Of a stretch of 6,510 nt of DNA, positions 1 through 4,824 are shown in pieces (the stretch's first letter is position 1; every line of letters starts with the position of its first letter). Source of the DNA: an uncultured Terriglobus sp. GTDB taxonomy: Bacteria; Acidobacteriota; Terriglobia; Terriglobales; Acidobacteriaceae. The notes beneath the pieces are model-generated. The model saw only the letters and a program-made list of their open reading frames with translations. It was not told where the DNA came from and searched no databases. Position numbers and translations under genes: made by a program. The stretch is from positions 1 through 6,510 of the forward strand of contig CALMAP010000055.1 in the NCBI GenBank assembly GCA_937859825.1, written 5' to 3'.

Positions 1-210
1 GGTCGCGTCCTTTACGGTCTTGATCTTCTCGGCGTCCTCGTCGGGAATCTGGATATCGAAGGCCTCTTCAAACTGCATCACCAGTTCGACCACGTCGAGC
101 GAATCTGCGCCCAGATCTTCCTGGAAGGACGCACCTGGGGTCACTTCCGCCTCGTCCACCTGGAGCTGCTCTACGATGATGCCTTTTACCTTCTCGTCCA
201 CTGCTGCCAT
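1..210 (-). CDS. acpP: Acyl carrier protein, 5' part (C-terminal end beyond window)
   Basis: ACP carries growing acyl chains as thioesters on a 4'-phosphopantetheine arm during cytoplasmic type II fatty acid synthesis. Seventy codons are visible of a family usually about 78-80 residues long, so only the last few are missing. The modification site is clear: the G-A-D-S-L motif with Ser37 as the attachment residue. It is followed by the acidic helix II (D-V-V-E-L-V-M, then F-E-E-A-F) and the I-P-D-E-D-A-E-K-I turn typical of AcpP. The protein is strongly acidic, as expected. The ATG at 210-208 is preceded by an AAGGAG Shine-Dalgarno sequence 7 nt upstream, which fixes the start. In many bacteria fabF follows acpP, but here that position lies outside the window. 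Identification is by direct motif recognition and is very secure. Confidence 0.97.
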   Translation of the reverse strand, partial: MAAVDEKVKGIIVEQLQVDEAEVTPGASFQEDLGADSLDVVELVMQFEEAFDIQIPDEDAEKIKTVKDAT

Positions 211-217
211 GTTCTTT

Positions 218-223
218 CTCCTT
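218..223 (-). promoter_or_regulatory. Ribosome binding site of acpP
   Basis: On the minus strand the sequence reads AAGGAG, 7 nt before the acpP ATG. This is a near-ideal Shine-Dalgarno match, consistent with a highly translated housekeeping gene. Confidence 0.85.
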
Positions 224-303
224 ACATCGACTTGAAATCTTTGGGACGCTGCCCCGGAACGGAAGGATGCCGGAGTCCAGGCTGCTCACGTATCGCCTAT
301 GGC

Positions 304-332
304 AGTGTACAGACCTGTCGCGCCGGAACCAA
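304..332 (-). promoter_or_regulatory. Candidate sigma70-type promoter for acpP
   Basis: On the minus strand, TTGGTT (332-327) and TACACT (309-304) are separated by 17 bp. They match the -35 consensus at 3 of 6 and the -10 consensus at 4 of 6 positions. The start site would lie near 297, giving a leader of roughly 85-90 nt. A rival -10, GATAAT at 398-393, is a better hexamer but has no recognisable -35 at the right distance. Both are guesses from pattern alone. Confidence 0.22.
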
Positions 333-407
333 CCTGCGTCCCGCCACTCCAGACAAGACAGCCTGAAGAGCGCAAGATTCTTTGAAAATTCTATTATCGG
401 GTCTTCT

Positions 408-425
408 CGTACCGTGAGCGTACCG
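408..425. repeat. CGTACCG direct repeat, 11-bp period
   Basis: CGTACCG occurs at 408-414 and again at 419-425, so the two copies lie one DNA helical turn apart on the same face. The second copy also forms part of a small AGCG-TAC-CGCT hairpin (417-427). The position is between the two divergent genes and just upstream (minus strand) of the GATAAT hexamer at 398-393. It could be a protein binding site, but seven bases twice is short enough to arise by chance. Confidence 0.4.
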
Positions 426-517
426 CTACAATCTTCACACCTCCTCGGAGTGATACCACTTTCACACGAGATCCCTGCAAGCTGGGGTGAGGAGAGTCCG
501 CTCTGGCCGCCTATGCG

Positions 518-2005
518 ATGAACAAGCTGCTCATTCCGGATTTTTTTGCAATGGCCTTCCTGCTTGTTGTGCTCACCCTGGTGCGGCGCAGATACCAGCG
601 GGACGCGATGCGCCCATGGATGGCGGGGCTCCTGCTGATACTGCTGGAATGCGCGGCTCACATCCTGTACGGGATTAACCTGCCCACGGTTTGGCACCGC
701 ATCATGCACGTGGTGGCGTTGGATGCCTACCTGGTGGCAGGTGTCTTCTTCCTGCGGTCTTCGTCGGACGAGTTCCGGCAAATGCCAAACGGCAGCGCCT
801 ATCTTGCTGTGAACGTGCTGCCGCACCTGCTGCTGCTGACGATCTATGGCATGGAGGTGCAGGCAGTGCAGATCTATCTGACCATTGTGGTCGCTGGGTG
901 CATCGTGGGCTTCATCAGTGCCCGTGTTCTGCGCCGGCCTTGGTGGGACTATGCAGCTCTGGCCTGCATCTGGACACCGCTGATGATTGCCACCAGCAGC
1001 AACAGCTTTCGGATCGCGATCTACATTAGCCTTGCCGGCATGTACATGCTGGTGGCGATTGCCTTCTTCGGGAGCTTGCATAAAGGCAGCCTTGGCAAAC
1101 TCACCATAGTGACCGGCTTTGTGATCTGGTCACTATGCTTCTTGACGCACCCTTGGATCGCGGTGTCTCACCCTGGATGGGCTACTACGGCAGGAGCGAT
1201 CTGGAGTCTTCAAAAATTCCTGATTACCGTTGGCTTCATGGTGGCCCTATTCGAAAAGCAACTTGAGGACAACGAGTGGCTGGCCCTGCACGATGAGCTG
1301 ACCGGCCTGGCGAACCGGCGCCTCTTCGACGACCGGCTCAGCACCGGGTTGGCACGGGCCGAGCGAGATAGAAGCCTCCTACTGCTCTTCAACCTTGATC
1401 TTGACGGCTTCAAGGTGGTTAACGATACGCTCGGTCACGATGTGGGCGACATCCTGCTGAAAAGAGTCAGCGCGAACTTGCACACGGCTATTCGGAAAAC
1501 GGACACTCTTGCACGCCTGGGAGGCGATGAGTTCGCGTTGTTGGCTACAGACATCCGCACAACCGATCAGCAGTCCACGCGCAAGTGGCCGGGACCGGTG
1601 CATGAACGTCCGGAGACCACCTCCTGCGATCTGCTGCGAGCGGATGCCAATACTCTGCTGCGGAACTACTACCCTGCGGAACTGCAGCCGATTTTGGGGC
1701 AAGCCGAACGCATCTGCGGCATTCTGAAGCATGCCGCTTCGCAGCCGATTGAGGTGCAAACTTCCGAGGGGCTTCGGCAACTGAAGGTCACGGTGAGCAT
1801 TGGCCTCGCCATTTACCCGACGGACGCGACCGAAGCTGGGGAACTTGCCCACATCGCAGACCGCAGGATGTACGAGGACAAGCGTGCAGCCAGCCGGGCC
1901 GCAAACACCCATGGTGAGTGGTCGGTGGCTACACGTCCGCATACCGGTATCGAGCGCGCCTCCGCAGCACCTTTCGGTACGCTTACCTCGATGGAACGAC
2001 CTTGA
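518..2005 (+). CDS. Membrane-bound diguanylate cyclase (GGDEF domain)
   Basis: Predicted to make the second messenger cyclic di-GMP from two GTP at the inner membrane. The 495-residue protein starts with about eight or nine hydrophobic segments (roughly residues 9-23, 35-52, 62-79, 93-110, 115-135, 143-158, 164-185, 194-210 and 220-245), probably a sensory membrane module that I cannot assign to a named family. A linker helix leads into the GGDEF domain, which opens with H-D-E-L-T-G-L-A-N-R-R (258-268). Metal and substrate residues are intact: D294/D296 in the L-D-L-D-G-F-K motif, N302-D303, G-H-D-V-G-D, and the signature G-G-D-E-F at 335-339. An R-x-x-D product-inhibition site (R326, D329) sits at the standard distance. 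V-T-V-S-I-G-L-A (424-431) and the A-D-R-R-M-Y-E-D-K motif close the domain. The spacing between G-G-D-E-F and V-T-V-S-I-G is about 84 residues instead of about 40, indicating an insertion around 347-393. A tail of about 35 residues follows. The ATG at 518 lacks a close Shine-Dalgarno sequence; in-frame CTG 503 lies 8 nt after GAGGAG and is a possible alternative. The 3' end overlaps the convergent cyclotransferase gene. Confidence 0.92.
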   Translation: MNKLLIPDFFAMAFLLVVLTLVRRRYQRDAMRPWMAGLLLILLECAAHILYGINLPTVWHRIMHVVALDAYLVAGVFFLRSSSDEFRQMPNGSAYLAVNVLPHLLLLTIYGMEVQAVQIYLTIVVAGCIVGFISARVLRRPWWDYAALACIWTPLMIATSSNSFRIAIYISLAGMYMLVAIAFFGSLHKGSLGKLTIVTGFVIWSLCFLTHPWIAVSHPGWATTAGAIWSLQKFLITVGFMVALFEKQLEDNEWLALHDELTGLANRRLFDDRLSTGLARAERDRSLLLLFNLDLDGFKVVNDTLGHDVGDILLKRVSANLHTAIRKTDTLARLGGDEFALLATDIRTTDQQSTRKWPGPVHERPETTSCDLLRADANTLLRNYYPAELQPILGQAERICGILKHAASQPIEVQTSEGLRQLKVTVSIGLAIYPTDATEAGELAHIADRRMYEDKRAASRAANTHGEWSVATRPHTGIERASAAPFGTLTSMERP

Positions 2006-2777
2006 TTTCAAAGATCGCGGGCCACTGCTTACCGGTGACGAACAGGCGGTCTTTCGCAGCATCGTAGGCAATGCCGTTCAATACCGATTCGGCATTTACC
2101 CGCTGCGCGTCCGGCAGAATGCCGTGCAGGTCGATCCAGCCGATCACATGGCCGTCCTTCGGTGAAATGCGCGCGATGCGGTCGTCGTGCCACACGTTGC
2201 TGAGGATTTCACCCTTCACGTATTCCAATTCGTTTAGCTGGTCAATCTGTTTCGCGCCGTCGTGCACCACAATGTGGCGCGTCTCTTTAAACGTACTGGG
2301 ATCGCGAAAACGTAGTGTGGCCGTGCCGTCGCTGGTGATGATACTGGTCTTATCATGGGTCATGCCCCAGCCTTCACCGGTATAAGGGAACTGCTTGATT
2401 GGCCGCATGGAGAAGCGGTCATACACAAAGCAGACGTGCGACTGCCACGTCCACTCATAGAGGTTCGGGCCCCAATCCACGATGCCCTCGCCGAAGTACT
2501 GCGCCGGAAGGTCATGCTTCTGGATGGGCTTGCCCGTGGAAGGCGGAATGGCCATCACCGCCGACTGGCCGTTCATGCCGGTGCCCTCGTAGAACAGGCC
2601 ATCCAAATAGAAGAAACCTTCGGTATAGCTGCTGGTGGAGTGCGGAAACTTCTGCACCACCTGGTAGCCGCTGGTGGGTGCCTCGGCAAAGGCTTGCCCC
2701 ACGCGGCACGTGGCGAGGAACGCGAGTGAACACATCGTGGCGCACTGCCACGCCTTCCAGAAACGGCCGACCTTCAT
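1983..2777 (-). CDS. Secreted glutaminyl-peptide cyclotransferase (plant/bacterial type, five-bladed propeller)
   Basis: Enzymes of this family (Pfam Glu_cyclase_2, papaya QC type) convert N-terminal glutamine of peptides into pyroglutamate, releasing ammonia. The 264-residue length is close to family norms. A signal peptide is visible: basic K2/R5/K8, hydrophobic residues 10-23, and a likely cleavage after A-F-A (29-31), placing the enzyme in the periplasm or outside. C24 follows L-A-T, a poor lipobox. Family motifs in order: S-Y-T-E-G-F (50-55), L-F-Y-E-G-T-G-M-N-G-Q-S (61-72), Y-F-G-E-G (94-98), L-Y-E-W-T-W-Q (107-112), F-V-Y-D (117-120), G-E-G-W-G-M (134-139), S-D-G-T-A-T-L-R-F (149-157), L-N-E-L-E-Y-V (181-187), N-V-W-H-D-D-R-I-A-R-I (194-204), L-N-G-I-A-Y-D (233-239) and F-V-T-G-K-Q-W-P (246-253). 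It lies 33 bp downstream of the zinc-ribbon gene on the same strand, probably one transcript. No strong Shine-Dalgarno sequence precedes the ATG. The natural substrate is unknown. Confidence 0.93.
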   Translation of the reverse strand: MKVGRFWKAWQCATMCSLAFLATCRVGQAFAEAPTSGYQVVQKFPHSTSSYTEGFFYLDGLFYEGTGMNGQSAVMAIPPSTGKPIQKHDLPAQYFGEGIVDWGPNLYEWTWQSHVCFVYDRFSMRPIKQFPYTGEGWGMTHDKTSIITSDGTATLRFRDPSTFKETRHIVVHDGAKQIDQLNELEYVKGEILSNVWHDDRIARISPKDGHVIGWIDLHGILPDAQRVNAESVLNGIAYDAAKDRLFVTGKQWPAIFEIKVVPSR

Positions 2778-2810
2778 ACCATTAGCTTAGACGGAAGAGC
2801 GAAATGGCTG

Positions 2811-3059
2811 CTAGCCGAACAGCGTCGGGACCGGTTCGGGAACAGGCAGCCCGGGCGCACCGCCATCGCATTTTGGGCACCGCCGCTGGTGCACGCGGAT
2901 GCCCTCTTCGCCGTACTCATGCCCGCAACCGGAGCGCTGACACTGCAGCACATATACGCTTTGCCCCGCCATGCCGCCGTCGATCCACGGCACTTTGCGC
3001 AAGACCTTCTGCCGGTTCGTGTTGGTGCTGCCCGGCCTTGTCGATTGTGCCTCTGCCAT
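2811..3059 (-). CDS. Small zinc-ribbon protein of unknown function
   Basis: An 82-residue cytoplasmic protein with four cysteines arranged as a zinc ribbon: C40-x4-C45, then C61-x2-C64 (R-R-C-P-K-C-D). A conserved-looking core starts at K-V-P-W-I-D-G-G-M (22-30), continues with G-Q-S-V-Y-V-L-Q-C (32-40) and G-H-E-Y-G (46-50), and ends in G-G-A-P-G-L-P (66-72). I recall this core from unannotated bacterial proteins, especially in acidobacteria, but know no function. Residues 1-18 are polar and low in complexity, so the true start might be further in, for example at TTG codon 20 (3002-3000, preceded by AGAAGG) just before the core. The ATG at 3059 is preceded by a purine-rich GAGAGAG, a plausible weak ribosome site. 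It is the likely first gene of a unit with the cyclotransferase. A ribbon this small could bind nucleic acid or protein; nothing in the sequence decides between these. Confidence 0.75.
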   Translation of the reverse strand: MAEAQSTRPGSTNTNRQKVLRKVPWIDGGMAGQSVYVLQCQRSGCGHEYGEEGIRVHQRRCPKCDGGAPGLPVPEPVPTLFG

Positions 3060-3083
3060 ACGCTCTCTCTAGAATAAGGAGCG
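3060..3083. promoter_or_regulatory. 24-bp divergent start region with overlapping -10-like hexamers
   Basis: Only 24 bp separate the zinc-ribbon ATG (minus strand) from the oxidoreductase ATG (plus strand). Plus-strand TAGAAT (3070-3075) ends 8 nt before ATG 3084. Minus-strand TATTCT (3076-3071) ends 11 nt before ATG 3059. Both fit a TAnnnT -10 pattern and they share five base pairs. Neither has a good -35. If they are real, the oxidoreductase message would start within about 2 nt of its ATG and be essentially leaderless. AAGGAG at 3076-3081 is only 2 nt from the plus-strand ATG, too close for a normal Shine-Dalgarno, which fits that reading. Confidence 0.35.
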
Positions 3084-4304
3084 ATGCAGCCTCTTACACC
3101 GGAACGTACCTCTGCCCAAACCTGGGACGTTATCGTTCTGGGTGCTGGCGCGGCGGGACTGATGTGCGCCGCCGAGGCCGGCAGGCGCGGTCTGGGCGTG
3201 CTGCTGCTGGAGCACGGCGAGCGTGTGGGCCGCAAGATTCTCATCTCCGGCGGAGGCCGCTGCAACTTCACCAACCTGCACTGTTCCCCGGCGAACTTCC
3301 TCTCGGAGAACCCGCACTTCGCCAAGTCCGCGCTCGCACGCTACACGCCGCAGGACTTCGTCAGGCTGGTGGAGAAGCACCACATCGCCTATCACCACAA
3401 AACGCTCGGGCAACTGTTCTGCAACGGCTCCGCGCAGGCGATCGTCACCATGCTTGAGGCGGAATGCCGCGAGGCCAAGGTCACGGTGCAGCTACGAACG
3501 ACGGTGCTCGGCGTCTCCGGTGCGGAGGGCCGATTCACCGTCAACACCGCTGCTGGCGACCTGCATGCCGCACGCGTGGTGGTTGCGACGGGCGGCCTCT
3601 CCATCTCGAAGATGGGCGCAACCGGCATCGGCTATGAGATCGCACGCAGCTTTGGCTTGCGCATCGTGGAGCCGCGGGCCGCGCTGGTGCCGCTCGTGTT
3701 CTCAGAGATGGACCGCGAGAACTGGGCCGATCTTTCCGGGCTTTCCGCTGAGGTGATCGCGAACGCGGTCCCATTGAAGAAGCAACGCGCAACTCCGCCT
3801 CTCTTTCGCGAGAAGTTCCTCATCACGCATCGCGGTGTCTCGGGCCCGGCCGTGCTGCAGGCATCGTCCTACTGGAACGCGGGCGAGGCCGTGCGCTTCG
3901 ACCTTGCTCCGCAGCGGCAGGTCTTTACGCCGATGCTTGAAGCCGGCACGCCGCGCGAAGCCGCAACCGCCTACGCTCTTCTGCGGGAGCACCTGCCGCA
4001 GCGCATGGCGGAGCGCTGGCTGCAGCTCAACCTGCCCGCGGACTGGAAGAATGCCTCCGTAACGAAGCTCGAAGCGGCGCTGCACACATGGGAACTGCGT
4101 CCTGCCGGGGACGAGGGCTTCGCCAAGGCCGAGGTCACGCGCGGCGGCGTCAGCACAACGGACCTCCACAGCACCACGCTGCAGGCGAAGACGGTTCCGG
4201 GCCTGGCGTTCGTCGGTGAGGCGGTTGATGTCACCGGCCATCTGGGAGGACACAACTTTCAGTGGGCCTGGGCAAGCGCCGTTGCCGCTGCCGCTGCTCT
4301 CTAG
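3084..4304 (+). CDS. HI0933/BaiN-family FAD-dependent oxidoreductase
   Basis: A 406-residue cytoplasmic flavoprotein of the HI0933-like family (members are variously annotated as aminoacetone oxidase family or BaiN-type NAD(P)/FAD-dependent oxidoreductases). Domain signs in order: the FAD-binding Rossmann start D-V-I-V-L-G-A-G-A-A-G-L (15-26); an acidic residue ending the second strand (E43); the family signature G-R-K-I-L-I-S-G-G-G-R-C-N-F-T-N (49-64); A-T-G-G (168-171); G-V-S-G-P-A (251-256) in the inserted middle domain; A-E-V-T-R-G-G-V-S (349-357); and the second FAD-contact motif, G-E-A-V-D-V-T-G-H-L-G-G-H-N-F-Q (378-393). The length is normal and no key motif is missing. An in-frame TAA at 3075-3077 and the absence of other start codons before the Rossmann motif fix the ATG at 3084. 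The substrate cannot be inferred: the family is widespread, and most members are uncharacterised. Its promoter must lie in or beside the divergent zinc-ribbon gene. Confidence 0.93.
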   Translation: MQPLTPERTSAQTWDVIVLGAGAAGLMCAAEAGRRGLGVLLLEHGERVGRKILISGGGRCNFTNLHCSPANFLSENPHFAKSALARYTPQDFVRLVEKHHIAYHHKTLGQLFCNGSAQAIVTMLEAECREAKVTVQLRTTVLGVSGAEGRFTVNTAAGDLHAARVVVATGGLSISKMGATGIGYEIARSFGLRIVEPRAALVPLVFSEMDRENWADLSGLSAEVIANAVPLKKQRATPPLFREKFLITHRGVSGPAVLQASSYWNAGEAVRFDLAPQRQVFTPMLEAGTPREAATAYALLREHLPQRMAERWLQLNLPADWKNASVTKLEAALHTWELRPAGDEGFAKAEVTRGGVSTTDLHSTTLQAKTVPGLAFVGEAVDVTGHLGGHNFQWAWASAVAAAAAL

Positions 4305-4334
4305 GGCCAGGCAGAGGTACCCACCCCTGCTGCT

Positions 4335-4430
4335 GTAAATTCCTCATTTCACTCGGCTTTCGCTAATAAGCCGGCCAAATTCCTCATCCTTAGGAACTTA
4401 CTCGCAAAATCCTCTGCCGCCTCAACTTAG
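4335..4430. repeat. Degenerate tandem repeat with AAATTCCTCAT core, three copies
   Basis: AAATTCCTCAT occurs exactly at 4337-4347 and 4377-4387 (40 bp apart). A third, diverged copy, CAAAATCCTC, lies at 4405-4414 (29 bp after the second). Copies two and three also share a following AACTTA/AACTTAG at matching distance (4395-4400 and 4424-4430). Copy two contains the short palindrome CCTTAGG. The block starts just after the oxidoreductase stop codon and a GGTACCCACCCC stretch (about 4316-4327). Similar intergenic runs of AAATCCTCAT with CTTA are, from memory, common in Terriglobia genomes. No function is known to me. Confidence 0.5.
4354..4373. terminator. Weak hairpin after the oxidoreductase gene
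   Basis: CGGCTT (4354-4359) pairs with AAGCCG (4368-4373) around an 8-nt loop, about 50 nt after the oxidoreductase stop. There is no T-run after the stem, so intrinsic termination is doubtful. It sits between the first two copies of the intergenic repeat and may be part of that element instead. Confidence 0.2.
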
Positions 4431-4764
4431 GCTGATCCCAGCGAGACCGGGTTCCCAACTCTGGCGAAGCGAGAATGGGTCAGCCATGCTCGCAAGCGCA
4501 CACGACGCAGTAAGCGTATCAAGCCGTATCCGGCAGATTCGACTGTAAGAACCACCCTGCGCGTAAAGCTACGAAGGAATGGGGCGCCTGGAACTCGGTG
4601 CTCCTCTCTCTATTCTAGGCGGCGCCTGCAGGGAAAAGTGCTAAGCCTAAGTCGCTGCAATTGCCTGCACTTACGTCGAATCGGGCCTTGACAGGTTAGC
4701 GACCTAGACCTGCCCTGAACAAAGTGGTAATCCCAGCACGCCTAACACCCAGATGACGCGAGAC

Positions 4765-4792
4765 AGCATCGGCAGGAAAGCTTAGCCATGCT
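4765..4792 (-). terminator. Hairpin downstream of the DUF4440 gene
   Basis: AGCAT-C-GGC (4765-4773) pairs with GCC-ATGCT (4785-4792), giving eight base pairs with one bulged base and an 11-nt loop. It lies 32 nt after the minus-strand stop codon of the DUF4440 gene, a sensible terminator position. The bases that follow on the minus strand (GTCTCGCG) are not a T-run, so it may instead stabilise the 3' end or be meaningless. Confidence 0.3.
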
Positions 4793-4824
4793 TCGCTCAG
4801 AATTGCGAAACAATGTCTGTCCAG

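Larger units (their letters stand above)
224..517. other. Divergent intergenic region between acpP and the GGDEF gene
   Basis: About 290 bp without a credible gene; open frames crossing it have no recognisable protein character. It must hold the promoters of acpP (leftward) and of the diguanylate cyclase gene (rightward). Visible items are the candidate acpP promoter, a GATAAT hexamer on the minus strand at 398-393, a TACAAT hexamer on the plus strand at 427-432 that could be a -10 for the GGDEF gene (no good -35), and the CGTACCG direct repeat at 408-425. The GAGGAG at 489-494 lies 23 nt before the GGDEF ATG, too far for a normal ribosome binding site for that ATG. Confidence 0.6.
4305..4824. 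other. Gene-free region of about 520 bp
   Basis: It lies between the converging oxidoreductase and DUF4440 genes. No open frame here has recognisable protein character, and I see no tRNA, rRNA or known small RNA. Its left part holds the degenerate AAATTCCTCAT repeats and a short hairpin; its right end holds a hairpin after the DUF4440 gene. The middle (about 4435-4760) shows nothing I can name. Two isolated signal-like stretches there are TTGACA at 4688-4693 without a matching -10, and, on the minus strand around 4595-4620, TAGAAT followed by GAGAGAGGAG, which resembles a promoter and ribosome site but leads into no gene. The region may contain remnants of a decayed gene. Confidence 0.6.

Noticed and set aside
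68..1081. Long minus-strand open frame (337 codons) across acpP, the intergenic region and the start of the GGDEF gene
   Set aside because: It overlaps a certain acpP in another frame and the membrane part of the GGDEF gene; its translation is rich in His/Gln/Arg with no recognisable domain, as expected for an antisense shadow in GC-rich DNA.
1379..2071. Minus-strand open frame (230 codons) antisense to the GGDEF domain
   Set aside because: The plus-strand frame has full GGDEF motifs; the antisense product has no domain character.
2774..3325. Minus-strand open frame (183 codons) covering the zinc-ribbon gene and the start of the oxidoreductase
   Set aside because: It conflicts with the FAD-binding motif of the oxidoreductase and the cysteine-ribbon frame, and its translation is Arg/Ser/Pro-rich low complexity.
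3702..4253. Minus-strand open frame (183 codons) antisense to the oxidoreductase
   Set aside because: It is a shadow of a well-supported plus-strand gene with no motifs of its own.
4335..4430. CRISPR array
   Set aside because: Repeat cores are only about 10 bp, diverged, and spaced 40 and 29 bp; no constant repeat-spacer structure and no cas genes.
4688..4693. Promoter with a consensus TTGACA
   Set aside because: No -10-like hexamer at 16-18 bp (TGCCCT there) and no gene downstream on that strand.
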